From Lyophyllum atratum (taxonomy: Eukaryota > Basidiomycota > Agaricomycetes > Agaricales > Lyophyllaceae), in NCBI GenBank assembly GCA_014905825.1, contig JACGCN010000007.1, positions 1,178,001 to 1,242,000 of the forward strand: a stretch of DNA of 64,000 nucleotides, given 5' to 3'. The notes under the pieces are model-generated. The model was not told the DNA's origin. It worked only from the letters and a program-made list of their open reading frames with translations, and searched no databases. The position numbers were made by a program, and so were the translations under genes. Below, in pieces: positions 1-13,604 of this stretch. The number at the start of each line of letters is the position of its first letter. Position 1 is the first letter of the stretch.

Positions 1-1413
1 AAGATAAAAACATTTCCAATCTGTACTCCCCACAATTAGCACACAGCACAAACGGGAGGTTAACTTAGGTACTCACCACCTCCTGGTCATCCAGCCTCAA
101 CTTCCCCGTCTCCTGCTCATTCGCCCTTACAAGCATCGTAAATGCATCCATCCTCTCGTCTGCACTCTGCTCCTCATTCCTCACCTCCGTCGTCCTTGCC
201 TCAATCTCCTTCCGCATAAACGCGCTGAACTGGTCAAATGCTTGACGAATCTCTCCAAATCTACCACATATCGGTATGAGTATGAGAATCTCAACCATAT
301 AGAAAGCGAATGTTACCCAGGCAGAGGGAGATAGCGCACCCAGTCGGGCATCATGAGCCCGATGACATGCGAGTCGGCGAGGATGCGGATGGCTTCTTGC
401 ACGGACATTTGACCATCGGGGCCTGTCGGCGGCGCCGACCAGTCGAACGTGAAGCCAAAGCCACACCTGCCGATGATTAGAAGTGCGAGCTGAATTGAGC
501 CACAGAGAAAATGAGCATGTTACACGGGAGCGAGTGTATGGGCAAACGAACCTTGGTGGAGAGGTTCTGCACCGCGGGGATCTCGATGCTATCTTTTCCA
601 ATCCAGCCTTCCATAGACTCCATCTGGCGGTAGGTCGCGAGCGTCTCGGTCCATACCATCTGGTATCTAGATGAAATAAGTGACTTTGGTGGCGTGGTGT
701 GGCGAGACCGAATTTCACTGACAATTTATTGTTAAAAGCAGGCCCGACGATGCGTCTGTGCTTCCGCCACATATCCATGTCCCAAGCGCCTACAAGATTC
801 TGGCCCCATTTTCTGCGCGACACGGTAAGAATAAAAGAAAACGGCCTCGACATACACCAGGAACGGAATACTGACATCAATGCCTTTAATCCTTCTTCAC
901 CTTTTTTGAAACTCGTTTTGTGTTCGCCCGACAGAACCTGGCGCATCACATCGAGATTGGACGTGTATATACACGGATCACCTTTAAGGAAGGGTACGAC
1001 GGAGAAATTTTCATTCTGGAAGTCCTTGTATACTGTAATGGTCAACAGTTGAGGTCCGACGCGTCCCAGATGGATGTGGAGCAGGCACTTACGCGTGAAG
1101 CGCCAGAGCCAGTGGGCGCTGAGCCCTGGGTTCCACCAGGATGTTGGGATGACCGCTCCGGGCATCGCGACTGGCTGGAAAGGCACGCGGTAGCCTGGGA
1201 GGTTGCCTACAGCCTGCAAGGCATGGAACCTGGTCAGAATGAAACATAGGCGCGGGACAAAGAGCGGTAACGCACACGGAGCCCATTGACCACTTTTATA
1301 ACTCTTGACGCGACGAATACGGCTAGAAGGGCGGAGAGTAAAGGAATGTCGTGACCGAGAAATCGGAGGTTCAAGGAGAGTGAATAGGGGAGGTAGAGCT
1401 GTAGGAGACCCAT
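1..1413 (-). CDS. Cytochrome P450 monooxygenase, N-terminal half (cut by window edge)
   Basis: Membrane-anchored haem monooxygenase of a basidiomycete P450 family. I place the start at 1413 because the next ~40 residues form a hydrophobic anchor (MGLLQLYLPYSL onward) that splices onto a typical proline-rich linker (VGNLPGYRVPFQP, then PTSWWNPGL). Downstream exons give a beta-1 segment (IYTSNLDVMRQVL), the helix-C motif WRKHRRIVGPAFNN with the haem-propionate-binding W and R, a YQMVWTETLATYRQME helix, and the stretch leading to helix I (LDDQEV), where a GTGAGT donor sits near position 73. Oxygen-binding, ExxR and Cys-ligand motifs lie beyond the left edge. About eight short introns are needed and no stop interrupts the spliced frame. 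Longer reading from 1498 is probably 5' leader. Substrate unknown. It shares a 385 bp divergent promoter with the aspartic protease. Confidence 0.85.
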
Positions 1414-1798
1414 CGCCGTCGTGAATCAGGAGGTATGAAATTTTCAGCGAGCATGGTTTGGGTTTATCAAGTCGGAAGACGGATACACGCTGATACACGA
1501 CGCGCGGCGTCGCCGGGTTGAGGAGAGTGTTTTGATCGACAATTATCGTGCCGCCTCAATTTGACGCGCGGCACCTTCCACCGGCTCCGCGGCATTCAAT
1601 CAGCACATGCGAGCGAATGAATTTGAAATATTCCGAAGCACAGCGTCCTGAACCTCTACTGGGACTTTCAAGACTCGAGGCGTCAACTAGGTTGCTCACA
1701 ATGACATGGACGATGACTTTGCCAAGTCATGTCGCGACCCTTGGCACCTCCTATAGCTATGGCCATAAAACCATTCGACGGGACTCATACGTCTTAAA
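1414..1798. promoter_or_regulatory. Divergent intergenic promoter, P450 / aspartic protease
   Basis: The 385 bp between the two divergent start codons must carry both promoters. I see no clear TATA box, repeat or extra gene in it; a small plus-strand frame near 1548-1808 runs into the protease start and looks accidental. Confidence 0.45.
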
Positions 1799-3319
<1,521 letters not shown>

Positions 3320-4170
3320 ACGTACTGGCTGCGGATTTATGTCAATGCGGAATTGATTTTGTCCCACTAGACAAGTTCTTGTACGATGTCAATCGAAGTC
3401 TTACGTCGTGCAATTATCTTGGGCGCTTGTACAAATAGCAGGGTCTGCAGCACTGCTTGGACGGAGTTATATAGGCAAGCCCTATATGTATGCTCAATGA
3501 GTCGACTGGACACAAAGTGGTTACGGTAATCCCGTCATGCTTGCATGTACTTTCTGTGAACGTTGCTCCCTCCAGCTAGTGCGCGCGACGGTCGTAGTCG
3601 TCCAGGTTCGAATTGTCGAGGGGGGTTGATGGCGGCACGAGGGCAAGCAATGATATAGGTTTTCCACATGATGTACAGTGATGTATCGGGCATATATATA
3701 GTACCACCTGAATTTCTACGCAGAGCGCTGATCTCATTGCGTCCGAGTGCAACCGTCCAATGCTTGAATCCTCGGATAAATAGGCAGAATGATCGTCATC
3801 AGAATCCATACAAGGCAAGTTGCCTACTCCGATTTTCCGTCCTTGCTAGAATCACATCTGACCAGCACCCTGAAGCTTGAGAGAAGAGAAGGAGAAGAAC
3901 AACAAGCAAGGACGCAGCAACTTATGATGGGCAAGAGCCTCGAGGTTTATAGCCACTGGGTCCGGCCGCGCACCTTGCGATTGGTAAATACAGCGAGGCT
4001 ATTTCGATTGACTTCTTCTTTCGGGGACGACACGATTTTATCAGTCATTTTATTGGCTGGGAACATTCACAATCCTCAATACGATACTATACGAGTCAGG
4101 ATACTAGATACTACGAAACTGAAGAGAAACTCCCATGCCTCTAAATGAACGATGGGATAGCAAAAGAAAG
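3320..4170. other. Gene-free flank between protease and repeat array
   Basis: The 3' flank of the protease and unannotated spacer. Frames on either strand are short, lack family motifs and have no consistent splice structure. I see no supported gene here. Confidence 0.5.
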
Positions 4171-4174
4171 ATTC

Positions 4175-5215
4175 TTGTTGGCCATGATGGTGCCGGTAGA
4201 AGCAAGGTGCAACTCCGCTGGTATATATGCACAGGAGGGTGCACGCCGGCGATTGTCTTGTGGACGGAAGGCGGGAACATAAGCTAATCCCATGAGAAAG
4301 GAGGCGCCGAGTCGGATCCGTAACAAAGAGGACACATCCAAGGCCCAATTGGATGGTAGAGGAAGGAAAGAGTAGGAACGAAGGCTCGAAGGTGGAGCAT
4401 CGCGGGTATATTTGCACGCAGGAGGGCGTACCCCGGTGGTTGTCTTGTGGACGGAAGGCGGGAACGAAAGCTAATCCCATGAGAAAGAAGGCGCTGAGTC
4501 AGATCCGTAACAAAAAGGACACATCCAACGCCCAATTGGATGGTAGAGGAAGGAAAGAGTAGGAACGGAGGCTCCAAGGTGGAAAGGTGGAGCATCGCGG
4601 GTATATTTGCACGCAGGAGGGCGCACCCCGGTGGTTGTCTTGCGGACGGAAGGCGGGAACGAAGCAAATCCCATGATTCTGAAGAAATCGAGTCTATCCT
4701 AGCAAAGCGGACACATCCAAGGCCCAATTGGATGGTAGAGAAAGAAAGACTTGAAACGAAGACGCCAAGGTGGAGCATCGCGGGTATATTTGTACGCAGG
4801 AGGGCGCACCCCGGTGGTTGTCTTGTGGACGGAAGGCGGGAACGAAAGCTAATCCCATGAGACAGGAGGCGGCGAGTCAGATCCGTAACAAAGAGGACAC
4901 ATCCAAGGCCCAATTGGATGGTAGAGAAAGAAAGACTTGAAACGAAGGCGCTCAGGTGGAGCATCGCGGGTATATTTGCACGCAGGAGGGCGCACCCCAG
5001 TGATTGTCTTGCGGACGGAAGGCGGGAACGAAAGCAAATCCCATGGAACCGAAGAAGTCATGTCGATCGTAGCAAAAGGAAGCATCCAAGGCCCAATTGG
5101 ATGGTAGAGAATGTGATTGGTTGAAATAATGGAGAGAACAAGGTGCAGCGTCGCGGATATATTGCTACGCAGGAGGGCGCACGCCGGTAAGTCGGGAACA
5201 AAGCAAATCCCGGGG
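4175..5215. repeat. Tandem repeat array, six units of about 185 bp
   Basis: Six head-to-tail copies of one unit. The anchor GTATAT(A/T) followed by an ACGCAGGAGGGCGCACxCC-like core falls at about 4221, 4405, 4601, 4784, 4970 and 5156 (GATATA in the last), so spacings are 184, 196, 183, 186 and 186 bp. Each central unit also holds TCTTGTGGACGGAAGGCGGG, then AATCCCATGA, then ACATCCAAGGCCCAATTGGA. The outer copies are more diverged or shortened, as expected at array edges. The period near 185 bp is close to nucleosome spacing. Long minus-strand open frames across it only reflect the repeat. Function unknown; it resembles a local minisatellite or satellite. Confidence 0.88.
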
Positions 5216-5461
5216 ATACTGAGACAAATTGTTGCATGAGGCGGCGTGGATTCCAGTGGGGACCGAGAACGAGAAACAAATAGTCGCTGGAGAGGGCCGC
5301 AGATGAAACACCCTTGATACCAGGTAAGCCCAGAGAGATATGGCAGAGGCTCGTCAGCCTCAAACCGTTCTCCTCCAGTTACACGATGAGCAAGTTTCTA
5401 TAAATTGACTAGTAGCATGACGGTCAGCTGAAGCGATAAACATTGATGATGGATAGGTAGA

Positions 5462-5765
5462 CCGACCTTGGTTAGAAGCTGCCTCGCCAAGCAGAAGGGA
5501 GGACGTCCCAGATATCATTCGCCCGAAGATACGAGGTTCCGCCATTTTCACCCCTTCTACCATACGTGGGAGTAACGACTACTACAGTCAAGAAGGTTCT
5601 GAGAGCGAAAACGAAGGTCAATGAAGAGCGTGAGTGGAGAAGGAAGAGGACAAACCTTCACGGGATATCACCTTGCTAAGAAGGAACGGAGGACGTCCTA
5701 GAACTCATCGCCCAAATGAGCCTAGAGATCGCCATTTGCACCCGTCCTACTACACTTCCTGGTGA
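5462..5765. repeat. Second, diverged repeat pair about 190 bp apart
   Basis: Two similar blocks, about 5462-5570 and 5652-5763. Both contain GGAGGACGTCC (the GGACGTCC core at 5501 and 5692) followed by ATC(A/T)T(C)CGCCC, a purine-rich stretch, CGCCATTT and CACCC(C/G)T(T/C)CTAC. The 191 bp spacing matches the period of the neighbouring array although the unit sequence differs. It may be an old, eroded part of the same expansion. Confidence 0.55.
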
Positions 5766-6894
5766 TAGCCAGCGGGCCACATTGAGAGTGTGGAGATGAC
5801 GTCGGAGAACTTGGAAATGATAGATGACCGATGACCGAGCCGCTGTAGACTGACTCTAACAGAAGACTTCAATGGCGGTCAGCACATTCACAGGGCAACC
5901 TATACAGCAACGACAGACCTTGCGATCTGCTCAGCAAACTGAGATGAAGTATAGACGGACGTGTGTTGACGTTGGTCTACGGCATGGAGATCTGAAGAGT
6001 CGACGATGGTCAGCGGCCACGCGTCTGAAGTAGGATCGACGACGACGACTGACCTTAGACTTGAGGCTGTGGGTGTTACCCTCCAGGGCTGCGCGATTTG
6101 AAGCCGACCAGCGGCGGACAGCTAGGTGGGACTGGACGGAACCAGTAACAAGGATGAGCGGATGGCAAGGTATGAGGGTATGAGGGAGCGAAGGTTGTGA
6201 CCACAAACAGCCTGCCGGTGCCATCCTTGTGAGATGCGTAGCGACGACACTGAGGGTGATGGTGGTGGAAGGGGGACAAGAGGCGGCTTGAGGATGACTG
6301 GGGTCTGGCCCACTATTTAACTGACAGCAGCGGCTGACCCAAGGCCAACCCGATCGATCTCCAAGTCTCGCTTTGACCGCTATTTGGGGACTGCACAACG
6401 CGGCGCCAGGGCATATAGACCTCATTTCCGAGTTCCAGGCTGTGTGAGACGGTGGGCAGGTGCAAGGTGCAAGGTGCAAATCGCCAAATTGCCTGTGCTC
6501 ATCAGCCGCGATGCCAGGCAAATTATTTATAGACAATTCTTTCAATCATCTAATAGACTAATAGTACGACGCTCAGACGACGCTGGCCCTTCGCTGGCAG
6601 TGGCCCCACCAGCTTCGGCGGCCAGGACCCGGGGATAAATATTTGAACAAAGGGGTACGAAATGGGAGGCATGAAATGAAGTGGCACATATAGTGAGCCA
6701 CAAAAGTGAAGAAACTCAATGGTTCCAGCGCTGCATATCTCCTTGCGCTGCAGTCGATATTCCGACAAGCTTGCATGAGTTAATTTTCAGGGGAATGCAT
6801 GAAAACCCAACCGTGTCAATATCCTGGTGCTTCATCTACTCATTATTTAGAACACATCGAGTGGCGCTATCATAGTTTATCGACCATCCAGATA
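5766..6894. other. Spacer without supported gene
   Basis: No frame in this 1.1 kb shows a recognisable domain, signal peptide or credible exon structure. A 204-residue minus-strand frame (5931-6545) is rich in Pro, Ser, His and Arg with no homologous motif and is treated as accidental. Confidence 0.4.
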
Positions 6895-8377
6895 CTAGAT
6901 ATCCTCATTTTCTCCTGCTCTCGCCTTTTCCTTCGTCGCCATCACCACGTCCGCGGTAGACCCAGGCGCTGTGCTCATATCTTCCAGTTTGATGTCTCCA
7001 GGTGGGGGAGGCACTGAAAACAGCCGCTTATCAGCCGCTTTACCGTCTGCCGTACTTTCAACATGGTCAGGCCTGTCCCCATATACGCCACTGAAGCCGA
7101 AGGTCTCCACTAGGGAACGGTGCTGATTGACCAGGACAACAACCAAAGACGGGTACATCGCCTAAAACCTTGGGTTTGAGACGTTTCAACATCGGGAAAA
7201 ATTGTAAGCGCACCGCGAAGACTGTGTAGACGTTCCAAAACACATTCTGAAAGTAAATGGCTGGCGAATATACGGCCGTGTTCACTGTATATTCCATGAC
7301 CACATTCGCCAACTGAACTACAATGAGTTGCGTCTTGTAAGATTGGAGTACCGACCGACCTGGAACAGTGTATAGACCATGCCGGTTTCGACTAGAATGC
7401 TCATGACCTTCTGTACGTGTGATGTTTTGCGACGACGGCCGCGAAGTAGTCGATTGAGTGTCCTGTTGTAGTGATAGGCGTTGATGTACAGGCGTCACGC
7501 CCTTAAAAAATCCTCGACTCACCAAAACTTGTATATCATCAGGAGCGTGGTGATGCCGTTAAATACGAGCGACAGGATCCAACTTGCCCCAAAGAGCCTT
7601 GCAGAATGGACACCAAGGTCATTGCCCTGAGTGAGTCCAGCTACCCATGTGTCATAATCAACGAGCAGGAGTCCACTAAGGATGATATGCGCTATGGCAG
7701 CTCCTACATGAAAGCCTTCCATCAAGCCTTGAAAACAAGGTATACGAGAGATCATTACCAGCGGTTCCAAGGAAAAGGCAGAGCGGGAGAATCATCATCC
7801 ATCTTTGGTCAGAAAACAAGATCCACGCCCTCCAAACCACCACGATGTCACTGTTCAACGACTTCCTCTCCGTTAGTAACGTGTGGCGTAGGTATAGAAT
7901 TGTGGGAGGCTCACCAAGAGCACGATCACCCAGCCCAAAATCATGTCCGGGCCCATGGCTCGCTTGTTGATCTCCACGCGACTAGCCTGGTCGAGCCCCG
8001 CGTCCACTAGATATACCTGGATTTCGGTGACAAAGACAAACAGGTAGCAGCACAGACTGAGGGTAGCAAGGAGGAAGCTCGTGAGGCTCGTTCCCAGCAT
8101 AATGTAGCGTGCGTAGGTCATCGAGCCACGTAACCTGTTGGGTCTTGTCAGAAGAATATTCGAAGAACCATTCCCTTGATCTGCTTACCGCATTGCTGAT
8201 AACGACAGCATAAAAAGCGAGATGTATATTCCTAGGCGTACAAAGAGCTGCTCAGATGCTGCGGTGATGCAAACTGGGGAACGTACCATAGACGATCACA
8301 AACGAGCCGTAACCGGTGATATTGTAACCAAACAGGAGGCCGATGCCTTGGAGCATGGTACGTTCCTCGGGGGACAT
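6895..8377 (-). CDS. Multi-spanning membrane protein, basidiomycete 7-TM-like family (copy A)
   Basis: Integral membrane protein of an expanded mushroom family with no assigned function. The start is the conserved MSPEERTMLQGIGLLFGYNI; short introns follow. Hydrophobic segments in order: FVIVYGIYISLFML, YIMLGTSLTSFLLATLSLCC, MILGWVIVLL, MILPLCLFLGTA, AAIAHIILSGLLLV, GASWILSLVFNGITTLL, then KVMSILVETGMVYTLFQ, FQNVFWNVYTVF and MYPSLVVVLV before a hydrophilic tail ending TKEKARAGENEDI. SDIVVVWRAWILF and the basic RLLRGRRRKTSHVQ loop are typical landmarks. The frame is intact. Its close paralogue (copy B) lies 5.2 kb to the right in the same orientation, with a P450 on the opposite strand between them. 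A receptor-like role is possible from topology alone, but nothing in the sequence shows it. Confidence 0.75.
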
Positions 8378-9379
8378 GATATCAAGTCAAACCGCCAGCC
8401 GCATGACTTACGGCACTTTTATACTGGTAGAAAAATGAGTTGACGTGGAGTGAAAACAGAGTCAACCAGCTAAAGTGCGATTCGACATGTTAACTGTCAA
8501 AACTCAGCAACTCGGCAGATTTATTACTCTCCCGAAGCTGTTGTTCCACAGGTATTGATATCAGAACGGAAGCATCGCTGATAGAGTGCCTGAGAAGTCC
8601 GAACATTGCTTAAAAAACTTGAAAAGTTTGAATCTCACCAGTCTAAACCCAAATTCGCATTGCAAAGCACGGTTCCCGCCAATGGAAATCAGAGTCCAAG
8701 GGAAAGCCCGGAACAGTTTAACCAAAAGTGGAGAGGAAGTGTGAAGGTTCGCGGTCAGATGAAAATTCGACGAAGGAGACAGTTTTTCATGATCACGACT
8801 GACACCAAATCAACAGATGATCAAGCCGCGATGTTAGACAGGTTGAGTTTTCCCAGCGACAAAAGGAAGAAGATCGCCTCTTCAACGGAAGCAGCACCCG
8901 CCCACCACCTGCCACACTTGACTTATACAAGTACAATGACCTGGTGTTGGCTATGAGCCTTCAGATCCTATGATAGTAGCGTCTGGACACTGTAAGGACC
9001 CGGGGGATACAGGTGGGCACGGGACTCACTCAACCCTCGAAGCTCGATATTGGTGACTGTGGCAGAATCTGGCAGTACATATTACTAGTCCTGCGCCGAT
9101 AAGTTCGCGATTACTACTAGCACCTGTCAGCTGTGCACAGTGTAGTAATTTTATCAGCGAGTTCCATGGGTTGGTCGCAGCCTAAGTCCACACATGTAAC
9201 AACAAGGCCATGATGACGTAGCCGTATCACGGCACCGTTCCTGTTTGTACGGCACAGTGTGCACGCCTAGTTAGCAAACCATCCAGACTTCGAAAGTGAC
9301 TCATGCAGCTGGCAAGCGCCGCCATTTAAGGGTACACTACCTTCCTCATGAATGTTTCTTCCCGTCATACTCATCGTCT
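8378..9379. other. Upstream region of copy A, partly duplicated at 13.6-14.05 kb
   Basis: No gene is supported. Stretches at about 8520-8960 resemble 13750-14045 in the same order (TTATTACTC, TGATATCAGAA(C/T)GGAAG, AGGAGTCCAAG-like blocks), which shows the paralogue duplication includes upstream DNA. A 116-residue plus-strand frame at 8606-8956 lies in this block and has no recognisable motif. Confidence 0.45.
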
Positions 9380-11743
9380 ATGATGACTTTACTGTTTTAC
9401 CAGCTCGTTCAGATTAATGCCGTAGCTGCTGGTGTCGTGAGTCTATGCCGTTCTTGATGTTTTATTGTGAATGAGACTGCATTCCAGAGTTCGCATGTGG
9501 TTTTCAAGCGTGTCGAACCACGTGTCCTACCATTCCTGGGCATGGTATCTGCCATCTACGCCGCCGTGTTCAGTTACGTGTATAGCGACACTGGCAGACT
9601 GTCGTATTCCTCCCTTGTCTCAACTGTAACTGTGAACGCGTTTATCCTCGGTCTTTCGGCGTCAATTGCTGTATACCGTCTTTCACCTTGGCACCCACTT
9701 TCTCGCTATCCGGGGCCCACACTTGGCAAGCTTTCGAAATGGTATATGAGTTTGTGGGTAGCAAAAGGAAACCGGCATCTGAAAATACAAGAGTAAGCTC
9801 CGACGTTTCCGTCCTGTCTCTCGCCTGAATGAAGCCTCCAGGCTTCATCACATTTATGGTCCTTGGATCCGCATTGGTACGAACCTTGATTTCGTCACGA
9901 ATGCATGTCTAAGTCTCAGCAGGGCCAAACGAACTGTCTGTGGACGATCCTGCGGCCATCCGCCCAGTATATAGCCAAATGTTTCGAGCCCCCTTCTACA
10001 ATGGTAATTTGGTAAAATGCAATGTCCCGTGTGTGTATACGCACTGACAATGCTTAGGTGCTCCTGCGGATGCCGATGCCCTCCTTACAACGATCGATAA
10101 GGATGAACATGCGCAGCGATTAGTCGTGAGTGCGATCCGGTATATTTCCTCGTCTTCTAACACTATCTCAGGCCTGGACTGAAGCCTTCTCTATGGAAAA
10201 CATCAAGCACTTCCGTACTTCCGCTCAGGTATAGTATCTCTTTGAACTTTGAGGCTTGTCTGCTTACATGCTATAGGCTCGAACTTCTCAACTCCTTGAA
10301 ATATTGAGTAACAAGAAGGAAACCATATCAATGTCACACTGGATATCGCTCTGGGCCGTGTACGTCTTCTGCTTGATCAGGACATACCATAAATTAAGGT
10401 CTTTCAGTGATGTCATGGGCGATATGTCTTTCTCAGGTGGTTTTGAGACCATGGCTGCAGGTAAAGACCCGGAGGGTTGGATGGAAGTGGTAAGCAATTC
10501 TAGCACCAGGTCTCATCTGACGTTCATGTACGTATTTCAGCTGCACATGGGTGTACTGTTCATCGGCGGTAGGTATTATGGCTACGGGACCGTTCTTTAC
10601 CTCATCTCGGACTAGTGCTCGGACAAGTTCCGTGGATGAGGGGCATCCTAGCACTCACGCCTGTCCCTGGACCCATTTTGGCCTTCCAGAAGGTGTGTAA
10701 CTCATTAAAGTCTGTCCGGACACGCTCGAACTCGTGCGTGTAGTTTGCTGGGAAAAAGGTATAGGAAACTCAGAAAAGGACGGGTGGGTTACGGAAGAAT
10801 ATTCTCAGCATTATCGTCAGTTAGTATATGCGCTCTCCTTACTCACAGCGCTGATGGGGACCTCCCAGCAGAATGACACCGAAGGTGGCATCGAGCTTTC
10901 TCGACTCCAGGCCCACGCCGATGCATCAATGATTGTGCTAGCCGGCTCGGATACCGTCAGCGAGGCGATGACTGCACTCATGAGATACCTTTGTGCTGAT
11001 ACCGAGGTTTTGTCATGTCTTCGATGTGAACTCACTCGTGCATTTGACGGACCTCCGACCGATCGAGGATATGGATGCCTTCACATTATCAAAATTACCT
11101 TGTCTGGATGCCTGTGTTCAAGAAGCTCTCCGCCTGGTTCCACCTGTGGCTGCCGGTGTGTCTCGTTTCCACTTACTATCTCAGTCTCTCAAGGTATCTA
11201 GGGCCGCCGCGATGGAATAAGGATGCCGACACGCAAATTCTCGATCAGCTCATCCCTGCTGGTACCACTGTGGCGTCCCCTAATTATTCCATGTTCCGTG
11301 ACCGTACGTCTTGCCCTATGGTCATCAGATTCCACAAGCTCATCGTGTCCGATAGCCCGAAACTTTGTTGATCCTGATAAGTTTATTCCGGAGCGATGGC
11401 TCGAGGGTGGCATAGCCGGGCCGCACAATATGAAGGCATTTGTACCATTCTCCTATGGTCCAGGAGTATGCATCGGCAAGCCCGTAGCTCTTTATAACAT
11501 GAAGTCGCATTTTCAACTCTCATAGACTTCCTTCATTTCTTACAAGTCTTTAGACTGCTGACAGCCAGCTTGGTCCGGGCTTTCGAATTGGCTGTCCCTG
11601 AGGACTTCGATGTCAAGAAATTTGATAGGTCATATAAGGTGCCACCTTTGAATTTTCGTCTTTTGAATATTTCTGGAATTTACCTCAAGGAACACGGCCT
11701 GTGGGTTCATGATGACCTCTACATGCATTTGAGGGCCTTGTAG
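9380..11743 (+). CDS. Cytochrome P450 monooxygenase, probably disabled by one frameshift
   Basis: Near full-length P450 in many exons. Visible in order: hydrophobic N-terminus, SPWHPLSRYPGPTLGKLSKW, IYGPWIRIGPNELSV, FDVMGDMSF-type segment (SFSDVMGDMSFSGGFETM), helix I with AGSDTVSEAM (acid-Thr pair), K-helix EALRL, FVDPDKFIPERWL (PERW), and the haem loop FSYGPGVCIGK with the Cys ligand. The last exon ends EHGLWVHDDLYMHLRAL. Near 11055 the reading frame must shift: LTRAFDGPPTD is in one frame and IEDMDAFTLSKLPCLDACVQE in another, with no GT-AG intron that would keep both. Either a real 1-nt indel (pseudogene) or a sequencing error. It lies between the two membrane paralogues on the opposite strand. 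Substrate unknown. Confidence 0.75.
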
Positions 11744-12169
11744 GGGCACGTAGTTCTGGGGAAATGACTTTCATTCTCCAATGTTGATCATGTCGCATGT
11801 ATGTATGACTTGACATGGGAAGAAAGACTCGAAAACTCTGCTGCAGCCTACACAGCTCAAGATGCTGAGGGCCTGAAACCTGGGATACAACGAGGGCGTC
11901 AGAGGCGATGCCATCCCTATGCTTACTTCGAGGTTAACATCAGACTCGGAAGCTGAGGCCTGAGAGAGGATCAAGCCTATATCGGAACTTAAATACGTGC
12001 TGTGATCCAGCGCTCGTGGACAAGGGGAGTGATACAGATATGTACTAGTTCGGAATGTACTGTAACGCGATACTTCCTTCATTGTTGCACGGCCGGAGAT
12101 TTGCGTCTTATTCGAGGACCAAGGGCCACAGTAAGCCCAAGCTTGGACAGAATCACGGAGCGACAACTT
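11744..12169. other. Convergent spacer, P450 / membrane protein copy B
   Basis: The 426 bp between two 3' ends. Only unsupported short frames; nothing else seen. Confidence 0.4.
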
Positions 12170-13604
12170 TCATTTAGAACACGTCATTACGGTGGAGTCT
12201 TCCAGCTTGCTGTCTCCGGACGAAGGAGGCATAGAAGAGAGCTCAATCGCATGATCACACGCCGTATTCTCGACATGGTCAGCTCTGTCCCCGTATACGC
12301 CGCTGAAGCCGAAAGTCTCCACCATCGAGCGCTGCTGACTGACTAGGACGACAATCAAGGAAGGGTACATCGCCTGAAAACTTGGGTCTGACATGTTTGA
12401 AACAGTGATAAGTTGAAAACGCACCGTGAAGACCGTATAGACGTTCCAAAACACATTTTGGAAGTAGCGGATTGGAGCATATGCGCTGGCGTTCACGTCT
12501 ACTCTATAGTCCATGATCACGTTCGCTAACTGAACGATACTAAGCCAAACGCCCCGGAATCGGGGTATTGACCAACCTGGAGCAAAGAATAGACCATTCC
12601 TGATTCGACCAGAATGCTCATGACCTTTTGCACATGTGAGGTTTTGCGACGGCGGCCTCCTAGCAGCCGACCAAGCGCCCTATCGTAGAGAGGGACGTCA
12701 ACTTCCCAGTACAGATGCGTGGCCTAGGAAACGTTTTTCGACTTGCCAGAGCTTGTATGCCATCAACAGCGTAGTGATGATGTTGAAGGCAAGCGACAGG
12801 ATCCAACTTGCCCCAAAGAGCCGCGCAGCATAGACACCCATATCACTCGCTTGAGTCAGTCCAGCGACCCACGTATCGTAATCAACAAGTATGAGTCCGC
12901 TGAGGATGAAATGCGCCACAGCGGTCGCTTCATGGAAGCAGTCAGATAAGTGACACAGGTAAGGGAAACAAGACATCATTACCAAGAGTGGCAAGGAAAA
13001 GGCAGAGGGGGAATATCATCATCCATCTCTGGCCGAAAAACAAAATCCAGGCCCTCCAAATCACCACGAAGTCACTGTTGATCGACTAATACTCGGTCAG
13101 AAGGGTCCACCTTATGTGCACCACTGTGTGAAGCTTACCAAGAGCACAATTACCCAGCCCAGAATCGTGTCTGGGACCATGGCTCGCTTGTTGATCTTCA
13201 CATGACTAGCCCTGTCGAGCCCCGCGCCCACGAGATATATCCTGATTTCCGTTACGAACACGAACAAGTAACAGCATAAATCGAGAGTGATAAGGAGGAA
13301 ACTTATGAGGCTCGTTCCCAGCATAATGTAGCGTGCAGAGGTCATCGAGCCACGTAATCTGTCAATCTCGTCAGACCGGTATTCGAACTCGGACGATAGC
13401 TCCCCTTCATCTACTCACCGCATCGTAGATATTGAAAGCGCTAAGAGCAAAATGTACATCCCTAGTATGTGGAGCTGGTCAGATGGTGTGGCGACGCAAG
13501 TTGCGGGACGTACCATAAAGGAGCACATATGAACCGTATCCGGCGATGTTGTAACTAAACAGGTCGCCGAGACCTTGGAGCACGGTACGTTCCTCGGGGG
13601 ACAT
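12170..13604 (-). CDS. Multi-spanning membrane protein, basidiomycete 7-TM-like family (copy B)
   Basis: Paralogue of the gene at 6895-8377. It starts MSPEERTVLQGLGDLF and keeps the same exon order and landmarks: LRGSMTSARYIMLGTSLISF, MVPDTILGWVIVLLV, HFILSGLILVDYDTWVAGLT, GASWILSLAFNIITTLL, the basic GRRRKTSHVQKVMSILVESG segment, YFQNVFWNVYTVFTV and AMYPSLIVVLV. The tail differs from copy A, ending SSGDSKLEDSTVMTCSK, so the cytoplasmic C-terminus is the fast-changing part. The frame is open through every exon I could join. Function unknown; membrane location is inferred from the hydrophobic segments. Duplication with copy A extends into the upstream DNA. Confidence 0.73.

Noticed and set aside
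4284..4964. 226-codon minus-strand open frame in the repeat array
   Set aside because: Its residues repeat with the DNA unit and show no domain; the same effect produces shorter frames on both strands. It is a by-product of the tandem repeat.
5931..6545. 204-codon minus-strand frame
   Set aside because: Pro/Ser/His/Arg-rich without motif; overlapping frames on the same strand are equally open.
10740..10850. Second frameshift or stop in the internal P450
   Set aside because: The stop after FAGKKV can be removed by a normal 50-nt intron (GTATAG to TTCTCAG), so no lesion is required here.
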